This document shows, piece by piece, positions 1-8,554 of a stretch of 64,000 nt of DNA. The notes beneath the pieces were generated by a model. That model searched no databases. It saw only the letters and a list, made by a program, of their open reading frames with translations, and was not told where the DNA came from. Both the position numbers and the translations under genes were made by a program. Source of the stretch: Acidobacteriota bacterium (lineage in GTDB: Bacteria; Acidobacteriota; Blastocatellia; Pyrinomonadales; Pyrinomonadaceae); NCBI GenBank assembly GCA_019639195.1, contig JAHBSI010000001.1, positions 620,001-684,000 of the forward strand. Direction: 5' to 3'. Position 1 is the stretch's first letter. Each line of letters begins with the position of its first letter.

Positions 1-47
1 CGGGTTATCATTTGCGGCGGAGTCGTTTGATACGGTTTAATCAAAGT

Positions 48-839
48 ATGCCAAAGACCGAGAAGGAGCTCGCATTTCTTACCGACCTGATCCACGACGA
101 ATGGACGCGGCGGTTTACGGAGCTCGTCGATAAGCATATCGATCTTGCTGACACCGAAAATCTTGCGTATCTGAACGCAGGTACGGGGAACCACGCGATC
201 GAGCTTGGCGAGAAATTCGGCGAGAAGACGGACGTTTTTGCTTCGTGCGAAAACGCGGAGCTGCTGCAGATCGCGCTTGATAAGGCGGCGGCGGTGCGGT
301 CGAGTGTCGATTTTTCGCAGATCACGTTCGAAGACGATTCGTTCGACGCGGTCCTTGCGGATGCGAGCTTTGCCTCTGCGGACGAGGCCGCCGATCTTGT
401 CGAAGAGGCGATCAGGATCGCACGCGTCGGTGCCGACGTTGCATTCTATCTGCCGTCTTCGGGAAGTTTTGGAGAGGTCTTTTCGCTGCTGTGGGAAGTT
501 GTCGCGGCCGAGGACCTTGGGCCGGACGCACCGAACGTCGAGGAACTGATCACGCAGCTTCCGACCGCTGCCGAACTCGAAACGCTTGCGCGTACTCTCG
601 GGCTCGTGAACATTCAACGCGAGGTCGTAAACGAGATATTTGAATACGAAAACGGCGAGGCATTTATCACCTCGCCGCTCGTCGAACATTTTCTGCTGCC
701 GCGTTGGCTTTGCTCGCTTGATGATGCAGGGCAGGAGCGCGTCACCAAGGCATTAACGAAGCTTATAGACGATGAGGACGGCACGCTTGCGTTCCGCTTC
801 TCGGTAAAAGTAACGCTGGTTACGGGCGAAAAAGGCTGA
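48..839 (+). CDS. class I SAM methyltransferase-like protein
   Basis: 263 residues from the ATG at 48; the frame stays open to the window edge, so a longer N-terminus cannot be excluded. Residues 41-50 (YLNAGTGNHA) resemble the glycine-rich SAM motif I, and the acidic stretch around residue 100 (FDAVLADASF) sits where motif II/post-II of class I methyltransferases falls. Motif I is imperfect and no substrate-specific motif is visible, so the protein may bind SAM without a known target. It converges on tatA with only 15 nt between the stops. The assignment rests on fold-like pattern only. Confidence 0.6.
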   Translation: MPKTEKELAFLTDLIHDEWTRRFTELVDKHIDLADTENLAYLNAGTGNHAIELGEKFGEKTDVFASCENAELLQIALDKAAAVRSSVDFSQITFEDDSFDAVLADASFASADEAADLVEEAIRIARVGADVAFYLPSSGSFGEVFSLLWEVVAAEDLGPDAPNVEELITQLPTAAELETLARTLGLVNIQREVVNEIFEYENGEAFITSPLVEHFLLPRWLCSLDDAGQERVTKALTKLIDDEDGTLAFRFSVKVTLVTGEKG

Positions 840-854
840 GGCCCGTTTGCCTTT
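831..854. terminator. possible bidirectional terminator between converging genes
   Basis: AAAGGC (831-836) and GCCTTT (849-854) form a 6-bp inverted repeat with a 12-nt loop, and each arm ends in a short A/T run. It spans the stop region of the two converging genes. The stem is short, so this is tentative. Confidence 0.4.
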
Positions 855-1115
855 CTAATGCTCGGCCCGAGCTTCTTCGCGACGCTCCATCTCGGCCTTT
901 AGTTCGGCATCGGTAAGACTAGCGATCGGGCGATCCGCCTTCGATCCGCGAAGCTGCTGTGCGGCAAGATCGTCCTCTTCGGCTTCACGCATTCCTTCCT
1001 TGAAGGCCTTGCGGGATTGCCCCAAGGACTTCGCAAGCTGAGGCAGACGCGAGGCGCCGAACAACAGAAACAACACAACGACAACTAAAAATATTTCCCA
1101 GCCACCAAAATTCAT
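855..1115 (-). CDS. tatA: twin-arginine translocase subunit TatA/TatE
   Basis: 86 residues, the usual size. The protein begins with a short periplasmic segment, one membrane helix (residues about 7-21, rich in V/L/F), the hinge FGASRLPQLAKSLGQ, then an amphipathic helix and a charged tail: the standard TatA architecture. TatA forms the export pore for folded proteins carrying twin-arginine signals. No tatB or tatC lies nearby, so the gene stands alone. A candidate Tat substrate (glycosylasparaginase at 5594-6634) is in the same window. A GAGGA Shine-Dalgarno-like sequence precedes the ATG. Confidence 0.93.
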   Translation of the reverse strand: MNFGGWEIFLVVVVLFLLFGASRLPQLAKSLGQSRKAFKEGMREAEEDDLAAQQLRGSKADRPIASLTDAELKAEMERREEARAEH

Positions 1116-1190
1116 ACAATAAAGCCATCCTCTAGTTTAGACGTTTCGAACCCGGCGAAGGTTCAGATTTAATCATAAACCTTTTACGTT

Positions 1191-2159
1191 CTAGCTTGCT
1201 ACATTTGAATTCGCCGACGCCTTGAATCTATCCATCGCCTCAACAAGCGCCGACGTAATTCCCGGCTCCGAGACGGAATGTCCCGCATCGGGCACGATCG
1301 TCAGATCCGCCTCCGGCAAGGCCTTGTGCAGGTCCCAGGCAGAGGTCATCGGACAGACAACGTCGTATCTGCCCTGAACGATCACGGTCGGAATGCCGCG
1401 TATCTTGTCGATATTATCGAGAAGATAGTTCTCGCTCGGGAAGAAAAGATCGTTCATAAAATAATGACACTCGATGCGTGCAAGAGCGAGAGCTTCGTGC
1501 TCGCCTTCCCAATGTTCCATCAGGTCCTTGCTCGGGTAGAGTTTCGAGGTCGAACCTTCCCAGACGCTCCACGCACGGGCGGCTGAAAGCCGCACGGCCT
1601 CGTCATCGCTCGTAAGGCGTTTGTGATAAGCGGCCATCATATCGCCGCGTTCCGCCTCGGGGATCTCGTCGCGATAGCGCTCGAAAAAGTCCGGAAAGAT
1701 CTCGGACGCGCCGTATTGATAGAACCACGTGAGCTCTTTCTTCCGGGTAAGAAAGATACCGCGAAGTATCAGCCCGAGGCATCTGTCAGGATGCGTAACG
1801 CCGTACGCGAGGCTCAGCGTGCTGCCCCACGAACCGCCGAAAACATGCCATTTCTCGATGCCGAACTTCTCACGCAGAGTTTCCATATCGGCGATGAGGT
1901 CCCATGTCGTGTTCTCGCGAAGGTCGGCGTGCGGCGTCGATCGGCCCGAACCGCGTTGATCAAAAAGGATCACGTGATACGCCTTCGGGTCGAAATACTG
2001 CCGATACATCGGGAGCAGGCCGCCGCCCGGCCCGCCGTGCAAAAAGACGACAGGAATGCCGTCGGGATTCCCGACGCGTTCGTAATAAATGGTGTGAATG
2101 TCAGAAACGGGGAGCATTCCCGTATCGAAAGGTTCAATTTCCGGGTAAAGAGTAGCCAT
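1191..2159 (-). CDS. pip: prolyl iminopeptidase (alpha/beta hydrolase)
   Basis: Cytoplasmic serine peptidase that removes N-terminal proline from peptides. HGGPGGG near the N-terminus is the oxyanion loop typical of family S33, GGSWGS is the nucleophile elbow, and the acid and histidine of the triad fall in GRYDVVCP and DAGHSVSE near the C-terminus. I start it at the ATG at 2159 (MATLYPEIEPF), giving 322 residues, close to the family's 310-320; an upstream in-frame start would add 20 basic residues not typical of the family. It ends 72 nt downstream of asnB reading the other way round, i.e. asnB lies upstream on the same strand and they may be cotranscribed. Confidence 0.88.
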   Translation of the reverse strand: MATLYPEIEPFDTGMLPVSDIHTIYYERVGNPDGIPVVFLHGGPGGGLLPMYRQYFDPKAYHVILFDQRGSGRSTPHADLRENTTWDLIADMETLREKFGIEKWHVFGGSWGSTLSLAYGVTHPDRCLGLILRGIFLTRKKELTWFYQYGASEIFPDFFERYRDEIPEAERGDMMAAYHKRLTSDDEAVRLSAARAWSVWEGSTSKLYPSKDLMEHWEGEHEALALARIECHYFMNDLFFPSENYLLDNIDKIRGIPTVIVQGRYDVVCPMTSAWDLHKALPEADLTIVPDAGHSVSEPGITSALVEAMDRFKASANSNVAS

Positions 2160-2231
2160 ATGTTCAATGATACGCCTAAATTGAGCTATTCGCGATAAAC
2201 GCGGCCGTCTAGGCGGCAAATTCCGCGAATT

Positions 2232-4163
2232 TTATTTGAGAAAACGCCTGCTCCAGAGCTGAAAGACGAGCAAGGTCCAGAGTTCCTTGTGGTGGGAGGC
2301 GACGCCTTGTTCGTGCTCGGAAATAAGTCGATCGACATACTCAGGCTCGAAGATCCCTTGTTCCTTTAGCCTTTCCGGCGACAAAAGGTCGTGCAGCAGA
2401 TACCGCAGACGGCCGCGAAGCCATGCAGCGATCGGGATGCCGAAGCCTTTCTTCGGCCTGTTCAGGATCGCACGCGGCAGGAGCGGTTCGACCGCCTTTT
2501 TGAGTATGACCTTGCCGTTCGACCCGCGAAGTTTGTATTTTGCCGGCAGCGAAAACGCGAAATTCGCGATACGCGGATCAAGAAAAGGCGCGCGCGTTTC
2601 GAGGCTCACCTGCATCGCCGAACGATCGACCTTCGTCAAAATATCTTCGGCAAGATAGAGATTGACGTCGAGATACTGCATCTTCGCAAGCTCGCCGCTG
2701 ACAGGCGAATTTTCGTAGATCTTGCGGGCGGCGGCGTAAATATCCGCATTCGCTGCCTCGCGAACGTCGCGCGTCAGCAAGCTCGCCTGATCTTCGAGCG
2801 AGAAAGAGCCGAACCAGGAATGATGCCGTTCGACAGGTGCGAGTTCGGCCGCCCGAACGAAACGTTTCGCCTTGTAATCGAACGACATATTCTTGTGCGA
2901 GACGGGCAGTTTTTCGACCGCGGGCCGCACGAGGCCGTTCCGAACAAAGCCGGGCACAAGGCGGTACATTGACGCGATCTTGTGCGCGCGATACATCGGA
3001 TAGCCCGCAAAAAGCTCGTCGCCGCCGTCGCCGCCGAGCGCGACCGTTACGTACTTTCGCACAAAACGCGCAAGCAGAAAGGTCGGTATCAGCGAGCCGT
3101 CCGAAAGCGGTTCGTCAAGCCATTCGCCGATGTCTTCGATAAGGTCGCCGGCGGTCGTTGCCGAAAGTTTGTCCTCGTAATGCTCCGTGTCGAGATGCTT
3201 TGCGACCGAGCGTGCGAACTTTGATTCGTCAAAAGAATCTTCTTCAAAACCGATCGAGAACGTCTTGACGCGTTCGGTCGCATGCTGCACGGCAAAGGCC
3301 GCAATGCTCGACGAATCGATCCCGCCCGAGAGCAAAATTCCAAGCGGCACGTCCGAAACCAGACGCATTCGAACGGCGTCAGACAGAAGCTCGCGGAGCT
3401 CTTCGGCCTTTTCGATAAGCGATCCGGCCTTGCCCGCACCATTTGTGGATGCTTTTGCATGGCGGGCGACGGCGTCCATTTTCTCGCCGATGTCCCAATA
3501 TCTGCGGGTCTTGATCTCGCCTTTCTCGACGGTGAGAATGTGCGCGGCCGGGAGCTTATAGATGCCCTTGTAGATCGAGAGCGGAGCCGGGACGTAATCG
3601 AACGAAAGATAATGTCGAAACGCATTGAGATCAAGCTCGGTCTCGACGGCCGGATGTGCGATAAGAGCCTTCAATTCCGACGCCCAGATGAGCTTGTTGT
3701 CAAAAACGCCGTAATAAAGCGGCTTTTCGCCGAAGCGGTCGCGGGCAAGGATCAGGCGTTTTCGCTCAAGGTCCCAGAGAGAGAAGGCGTACATGCCGTT
3801 GACGTGATCGATGAACGCGTCGCCGTATTTTTTGTAAAGATGCGGCAGGATCTCCGTGTCCGTGCGCGTGACGAACATTATGCGGTCCTGTTCGAGTTCG
3901 GCGCGTACCTCGCGATAATTGTAAAGCTCGCCGTTCATCATCACGACGACTGTGCCGTCTTCGCTAAAGACCGGCTGATCGCCCGTCTTCAGATCAATGA
4001 CCGAAAGCCGCCGCATTCCGAGCGCGACCGTGTCGTCCCACCACATCCCTTCGGAATCGGGACCGCGATGCACGATCCGCTCACACATCGAGTGCAGCAC
4101 GCCCTCGGTGTCGTGATCAGTTTCAGTCGCTTTTAGGCTTATCCAACCGGCAATGCCGCACAT
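2232..4163 (-). CDS. asnB: asparagine synthase (glutamine-hydrolysing)
   Basis: 643 residues, full length. The mature N-terminal nucleophile Cys2 follows the start (MCGIAGW), marking a class II glutamine amidotransferase domain (about residues 2-210). The synthetase domain begins after a linker and contains the PP-loop SGGIDSSS and GGDGGDELFAGYP. It makes Asn from Asp, Gln and ATP. Homologues of this length also occur in polysaccharide loci, where they amidate sugars or peptides, and a glycosyltransferase lies just upstream on the same strand, so a role in envelope synthesis is possible. No Shine-Dalgarno is obvious before the ATG at 4163. Confidence 0.93.
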   Translation of the reverse strand: MCGIAGWISLKATETDHDTEGVLHSMCERIVHRGPDSEGMWWDDTVALGMRRLSVIDLKTGDQPVFSEDGTVVVMMNGELYNYREVRAELEQDRIMFVTRTDTEILPHLYKKYGDAFIDHVNGMYAFSLWDLERKRLILARDRFGEKPLYYGVFDNKLIWASELKALIAHPAVETELDLNAFRHYLSFDYVPAPLSIYKGIYKLPAAHILTVEKGEIKTRRYWDIGEKMDAVARHAKASTNGAGKAGSLIEKAEELRELLSDAVRMRLVSDVPLGILLSGGIDSSSIAAFAVQHATERVKTFSIGFEEDSFDESKFARSVAKHLDTEHYEDKLSATTAGDLIEDIGEWLDEPLSDGSLIPTFLLARFVRKYVTVALGGDGGDELFAGYPMYRAHKIASMYRLVPGFVRNGLVRPAVEKLPVSHKNMSFDYKAKRFVRAAELAPVERHHSWFGSFSLEDQASLLTRDVREAANADIYAAARKIYENSPVSGELAKMQYLDVNLYLAEDILTKVDRSAMQVSLETRAPFLDPRIANFAFSLPAKYKLRGSNGKVILKKAVEPLLPRAILNRPKKGFGIPIAAWLRGRLRYLLHDLLSPERLKEQGIFEPEYVDRLISEHEQGVASHHKELWTLLVFQLWSRRFLK

Positions 4164-4517
4164 TTCAGCTTAATTATGCGGCTAGTTCAAGAAGGTGTTC
4201 AACTTCGCGAGTGTGCAAAAAATTCTCCTCAACGCCGCAACATACTATATCACCCGAAATGCCCGCCGCGGAGGCTCTGCCGCCTTCATTCGTGCATTCG
4301 TGGCTATTCAGTCCTTTGCGGTCTTTGCGGGACCCTTTGCGGCCTTTGCGGTTTTCTCTTTTGTCGTTTGAGTTGGAACGAACATGTCGCTCCTACGGAG
4401 CTCCGTAAGCTGGGAAGGCTTGCGGTGCTATAAACATCACGCTCCTACGGAGCTCCGGAATTAGATGAGTTAAAGCCCATTCTCTTGCGCGCTTCGGACG
4501 ACACTCGTGCTGATGGT
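4164..4517. repeat. repeat-filled intergenic region
   Basis: No convincing gene. It holds TTCGTGCATTCGTGGCT (4289-4305), four copies of CTTTGCGG (from 4314, 4323, 4335 and 4344), and a direct repeat CGCTCCTACGGAGCTCCG at 4388-4405 and 4440-4457. The first direct-repeat copy extends into a perfect 14-bp palindrome, TACGGAGCTCCGTA (4394-4407). Elements of this look are REP-like dispersed repeats. Confidence 0.7.
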
Positions 4518-5498
4518 TTAAAACCCGATCTTCTCCCGGACGGCGTAGATCGCTTTGTCCTGTGATTCGTGATAGGTGCGGACGAGGAGTTCGGCGAGCA
4601 GGCCCATCAGGAAGAATTGGACAGAGATGGCGAGCATAACGACGGCGATCACGGGCAATGGCGTAAGGATAAAGGACGTGCCGTCGATCTTTAGGACGAT
4701 CGCCCAGATGCCGGCGACGAGTGCAAGCAGAAAGGCGAGCATACCGAACGTCCCGAAAACATAGATCGGCTTTGTCTGGTAGGACGCCATGAATTTGATC
4801 GTCATCAGGTCGAAGATCACCTTAACGGTACGCGAAATGCCGTATTTTGACTTGCCGCGTGTGCGTGCGTGGTGATCGACGGGTATCTCGGTCACTTTTG
4901 CACCGGCCCAGCTCGCGTAGATCGGGATGAAGCGGTGCATCTCGCCGTAGAGCTTTACGTCCTGCAGCACATCGCGGCGATACGCCTTCAGGCTGCAGCC
5001 GTAATCGTGCAGGTGGACGCCGCCGATCCATGAAATGATGCGGTTTGCGATCTGCGACGGGATCTTGCGTGATATGAGCTTGTCCTGTCGGTTCTTTCGC
5101 CAGCCGGAGACAACGTCATAGCCCTCGTCGAGCTTTTCGAGAAGGCGTTGGATGTCGGCGGGGTCGTTCTGAAGATCGGCATCCATCGGGATCAGGATCT
5201 CCCCTTTAGCGGCGTCGATCCCGGCGGCCATCGCTGCCGTCTGGCCGTAGTTTCGCCGCAAACTGATCACGCGGACGCGATCGTCCTTTGCCGCGATCTC
5301 TTTCAGGATCGCAAGCGAACGGTCGGTCGAGCCGTCATCGACAAATATCATTTCGGCCGAGCGTCCGAGTTCGGCGAGCGCAGCCGCGATCTTCTCGTGC
5401 ATCGGTACGAGATTCTCTTCTTCGTCAAGAACGGGCAGAAAGACCGAGATCTCCGGGTCTTCACTTTTTTGGGCCGTCTGTGTTGTATCCATCATCAA
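4518..5498 (-). CDS. family 2 glycosyltransferase, DPM1/ArnC-like membrane type
   Basis: 326 residues. The GT-A domain starts at SVFLPVLDEEENL, with FVDDGSTD and the metal-binding PMDADLQNDP (DxD) motif, followed by about 80 residues with two strongly hydrophobic helices near the C-terminus (from YVFGTFGMLAFLLALV and from LPVIAVVMLAISVQFF). This is the layout of polyprenyl-phosphate sugar transferases such as ArnC, GtrB and DPMS, which load a sugar onto undecaprenyl phosphate at the inner membrane. The sugar cannot be told from sequence. asnB lies 355 nt downstream across repeats. It is divergent from the asparaginase gene. Confidence 0.88.
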   Translation of the reverse strand: MMMDTTQTAQKSEDPEISVFLPVLDEEENLVPMHEKIAAALAELGRSAEMIFVDDGSTDRSLAILKEIAAKDDRVRVISLRRNYGQTAAMAAGIDAAKGEILIPMDADLQNDPADIQRLLEKLDEGYDVVSGWRKNRQDKLISRKIPSQIANRIISWIGGVHLHDYGCSLKAYRRDVLQDVKLYGEMHRFIPIYASWAGAKVTEIPVDHHARTRGKSKYGISRTVKVIFDLMTIKFMASYQTKPIYVFGTFGMLAFLLALVAGIWAIVLKIDGTSFILTPLPVIAVVMLAISVQFFLMGLLAELLVRTYHESQDKAIYAVREKIGF

Positions 5499-5593
5499 AA
5501 ATACAGCAAACTACTTACTGTAAACCCGAGATAGAGTAAATCACAATTCGGCCGAACTTGGCGAAACCAATTTGGCCCGCGAGGTGCATTCTT

Positions 5594-6634
5594 ATGGATA
5601 GACGACGCTTTCTTGAGCTTCCGGTCATCGGCCTGCCGCTGCTTGCCGCAACACGGGCCCTTGGTTCGAAAATGGCACCGACGACGGCAAAGCCGATCGT
5701 CGTCTCGACCTGGGACAGCGGCCGAACGTCGAACGCGGCGGCGTGGCCGATACTCAAAAAGCATGGCGACGCCCTGGACGCCGTTGAAGCAGGCGGCCGT
5801 GCGAGCGAAGATGAACCGAGCTGCTGCGTCGGGCTTGCCGCCTGGCCGGATCGCGACGGCAAAGTGACGCTCGATTCCTGCGTGATGAGAGGAAACGGCG
5901 ATTGCGGCGCCGTCTCTTTCCTGGAAAGGATCAAGCATCCCGTCTCGGTCGCCCGCAAAGTGATGGAAAAGACGCCGCATGTTCTGCTCTCCGGCATCGG
6001 TGCGCAGGAATTTGCGGTCTCGCAGGGCTTTCCGCTCGAATCCGGCCAGCTTTCGCCCGACGCCGAAAAAGAGTGGAAAAAATGGCTCGAGAAGTCAAAA
6101 TATCAGCCGATCATCAACATCGAGAATCGCAAAGGTGTCTCGCAATTCTTGGCGCCGCCCTATGTCTTTGATGACGGCTCATTCAACCACGACACGATGG
6201 GCACGATCGCGTTGGACGCTTCGGGAAAGCTCGCAGGAATGGTGACGACGAGCGGCATGGCATTTAAGATACGCGGCCGAGTCGGCGATTCGCCGATCAT
6301 CGGCGCCGGACTTTTTGTAGATGATGAGGTCGGTGCCGCGACATCAAGCGGCGTCGGCGAAGAGGTCATCCGCATCTGCGGAACGCACACCGTCATCGAA
6401 CAGATGCGCCTCGGCCGCTCGCCCGAAGCTGCCTGCCGCGAGGCCGTCCGTCGCATAATAAGACGCGATCCAAAGAAGGCAGAAGAAATGCAGGTCGGCT
6501 TTGTCGCTCTATCAAAGACGGGCTCGATCGGCGCGTTCGCGATCCAGCCGGGATTCTCCTACACAGTGACGAGTTCTGAATTCCCGGAAGGCAAGGTCTT
6601 CAGCTCAAAAAGCCATTTTCGGAAGCCAAAGTGA
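5594..6634 (+). CDS. N4-(beta-N-acetylglucosaminyl)-L-asparaginase, Tat-exported
   Basis: Ntn-hydrolase of the glycosylasparaginase family, which cleaves the GlcNAc-Asn link of glycopeptides or hydrolyses Asn. The start at 5594 (346 residues) is chosen because it opens with a twin-arginine signal, DRRRFLELPVIGLPLL, then a cleavable AxA-like region. The autoprocessing site is H199-D200-T201; Thr201 would become the N-terminal nucleophile of the beta chain, and GDSPIIGAGLF downstream matches the family's substrate loop. Its stop abuts that of the converging HIT gene with no base between. Confidence 0.88.
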   Translation: MDRRRFLELPVIGLPLLAATRALGSKMAPTTAKPIVVSTWDSGRTSNAAAWPILKKHGDALDAVEAGGRASEDEPSCCVGLAAWPDRDGKVTLDSCVMRGNGDCGAVSFLERIKHPVSVARKVMEKTPHVLLSGIGAQEFAVSQGFPLESGQLSPDAEKEWKKWLEKSKYQPIINIENRKGVSQFLAPPYVFDDGSFNHDTMGTIALDASGKLAGMVTTSGMAFKIRGRVGDSPIIGAGLFVDDEVGAATSSGVGEEVIRICGTHTVIEQMRLGRSPEAACREAVRRIIRRDPKKAEEMQVGFVALSKTGSIGAFAIQPGFSYTVTSSEFPEGKVFSSKSHFRKPK

Positions 6635-6967
6635 TCACCCTCGAAGCTGTTCGCCGGAAACTACGTGGAAATGCAGATGCTTTGAATCCTGATACTTGCC
6701 AAGATTCGTCAGCACTCGGGCGGCACCGTGTTCTTCGACGACCGTCGCCGCGACCTTCTTGACCGCAGCAAGAAGCTCGACCAGAAGCGCGTCATCTTCG
6801 ATCGTAAGCAGCGAGCCGACATGCACCTTCGGAATGACGACGATGTGCACCGGCCAGAACGGCCGCGTGTGGTGAAATGCAAGCACACTCGCCGTCTCGA
6901 GAACCTCTTCAACTTGCGTCTTCCCGCTCAAAACCTCGTCGCAATAGAAATCTTCGGTTGTTGACAT
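6635..6967 (-). CDS. HIT-family nucleotide hydrolase/transferase
   Basis: 110 residues, typical for bacterial HIT (Hint-like) proteins that act on purine nucleoside phosphoramidates and similar bonds. The histidine triad HLHFHVV lies at the C-terminus, and VHIVVIPKVHVGSL in the middle matches the conserved first strands. It is the 3' neighbour of the ATPase gene on the same strand, 19 nt downstream, so the two may share a transcript. The cellular substrate cannot be inferred. Confidence 0.9.
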   Translation of the reverse strand: MSTTEDFYCDEVLSGKTQVEEVLETASVLAFHHTRPFWPVHIVVIPKVHVGSLLTIEDDALLVELLAAVKKVAATVVEEHGAARVLTNLGKYQDSKHLHFHVVSGEQLRG

Positions 6968-6986
6968 AGAACCTTATTCGCTTGGC

Positions 6987-8453
6987 TTAGTTGTTGATCG
7001 GGCCGGTCGTTCTTACATGTTTCTGCTCAAGCGTATTTTTTCCGACGATGTAAGCATATATCGAAGATGGCACGAAGATCAGCTCAATATTTGAGACATT
7101 AGCCGTGCCCTCTTTACTTATTGTTGTGGCGAGAGCGGAGTTAAGCTCGTTCTTCCTGCAAAAATGTAAAAGACCCTTTAGATCGCCCGGCTTCTTGAAG
7201 TACCGATCTGACCACTTTATCTCCAACGCCCATGCAGAACGCTGATGCCGCCTATCGAGGCCGACCATGTCCACCTCACCCATTCTCCAGCGGGCGTAAT
7301 AGGGCGTAAACCCTTCACGATGCATCCACTGTGCGAAGATCGTGGTTTCTACCAGGTTCCCCATAACCTCGTCTGTCGCATTAAGCGGAGCGAAAAGAGC
7401 GCTTCGCAGCGATGGATTTGTCAGGAAGATCTTAAAGAAATTCATCCGTCTAAATCGCTTCGAATTATCGTCGATCCGATGGACGGCTCGAATGAGAAAG
7501 GCAGCCTCAAGATACTCAAGATATTTTCGAAGATGATTCTTGTCGACACCCGATGCTTTAGTGAGAGCTTCAAGCGAAACTTCGTTGCCGGTGTTGTACG
7601 CAAGTGTCGTGAAGAGAGAGTTAAGCTCCTGAACATCCGAGATCCCGTAAAGGCTCGGAAGATCACGAAGCAGCACCTTATCGACAATGTCGCTTCGGAT
7701 GAACCTTCCGGGATTCGAGCGGATCGCTTCCGAAAATATCACCTCCGGATAGCCACCAAAATTCATATACTCGACAAAGTGCCCGTTAAGGGTATCAATA
7801 TCGACCGTCGAAACAAACGGGTGTGGATTGCCATTCCACTCGAGGCGGGACGGAATGATCAAGTTTCCCAAACCTTTCAGATCGATATATTCGGCAAAGG
7901 TCAGCGGAGGGAGCAGGAAATCTGTGAAACGCCCGGCCCCGCTTTCACGGCTCTTCATTTTCAATGTCGCAGCGGCTGAACCCGAGGCTATGAATTTCGT
8001 CTTCGGAAAGCTATCGACGAGTACCTTCAGATGGACCTCCCAGTCCTTCAGATACTGGATCTCGTCGAAGAAAACGAACCATCCGGCCGGATCTTCACTA
8101 CCGATACCGATTCGCGCAAGCTGGAACAGGCGTTCGAGCCCCAGATTGTTGTATATCGGATTCTCGATATTAATGAAGCAGATCTTTCTAGGTGATACGC
8201 CGGAACGGAGAAGCTGTTGGATGCTGTGGTGCATCATTACCGTCTTCCCGACGCGCCGGGGCCCCATCAAGACTACCCCGCGATGCACAGCTGTCTCCTC
8301 AACCAGGGGCTGGAACAGAGAAAAGTATAGTCTCGGCTTTTTCGCCTGATAGAATTCGTCGGTCTCGGCCGTGACCCACCAGGGGTTTTCAAATTTTAGG
8401 CGGCCAACTATTAGTTCCTCGGAAAACGGGGCCAGATCATTTCTTCGTGGCAT
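6987..8453 (-). CDS. AAA_14/DUF4143 family ATP-binding protein
   Basis: 488 residues. Walker A is GPRRVGKT (64-71) and Walker B is FVFFDEIQYL, with the AAA_14 arrangement. The C-terminal third holds the DUF4143 region, which often carries a PD-(D/E)XK-like fold (ALEIKWSDRYFKKP). These are predicted ATPases common in archaea and bacteria, of uncertain role; they have been suggested to act on DNA or as toxin-like accessory genes. Base use is somewhat more AT-rich than the neighbours, consistent with transfer. The promoter and boxes upstream (8462-8551) suggest tight regulation and a very short or absent leader. Confidence 0.85.
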   Translation of the reverse strand: MPRRNDLAPFSEELIVGRLKFENPWWVTAETDEFYQAKKPRLYFSLFQPLVEETAVHRGVVLMGPRRVGKTVMMHHSIQQLLRSGVSPRKICFINIENPIYNNLGLERLFQLARIGIGSEDPAGWFVFFDEIQYLKDWEVHLKVLVDSFPKTKFIASGSAAATLKMKSRESGAGRFTDFLLPPLTFAEYIDLKGLGNLIIPSRLEWNGNPHPFVSTVDIDTLNGHFVEYMNFGGYPEVIFSEAIRSNPGRFIRSDIVDKVLLRDLPSLYGISDVQELNSLFTTLAYNTGNEVSLEALTKASGVDKNHLRKYLEYLEAAFLIRAVHRIDDNSKRFRRMNFFKIFLTNPSLRSALFAPLNATDEVMGNLVETTIFAQWMHREGFTPYYARWRMGEVDMVGLDRRHQRSAWALEIKWSDRYFKKPGDLKGLLHFCRKNELNSALATTISKEGTANVSNIELIFVPSSIYAYIVGKNTLEQKHVRTTGPINN

Positions 8454-8461
8454 AATCGGCT

Positions 8462-8489
8462 AATATATGTCATCTAAGCATTTTTTCAA
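8462..8489 (-). promoter_or_regulatory. sigma70-like promoter of the ATPase gene with internal operator
   Basis: On the minus strand, TTGAAA (8484-8489) and TATATT (8462-8467) are separated by 16 bp. Transcription would start near 8455, only about two bases before the ATG at 8453, predicting a nearly leaderless mRNA. GTCATCTAAGC (8469-8479) fills the spacer, and an inverted half-site GCATAGATGAC lies at 8492-8502. Confidence 0.5.
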
Positions 8490-8511
8490 TAGCATAGATG
8501 ACAGAATCTCA

Positions 8512-8551
8512 GCATCTAAGGCAAATATACTAGAACTTGTGCCTTAGATGC
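8512..8551. promoter_or_regulatory. 12-bp perfect inverted repeat with CATCTAAG boxes
   Basis: GCATCTAAGGCA (8512-8523) and TGCCTTAGATGC (8540-8551) are perfect inverted repeats around a 16-nt spacer. The CATCTAAG core is shared with the box inside the promoter at 8469-8479. It could be a distal operator of the ATPase gene or a terminator of the operon ending at 8555. No U-run follows, which favours an operator. Confidence 0.5.
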
Positions 8552-8554
8552 AAC

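Noticed and set aside
4314..4351. CTTTGCGG copies as a CRISPR-like array
   Set aside because: Units of 8 nt with 1-4 nt spacing and no spacers; simple repeat, no cas genes.
4176..4433. Frame of 85 codons in the intergenic repeat region
   Set aside because: Consists of translated repeats (CGLCGTLCGLCGFL-type); not a protein.
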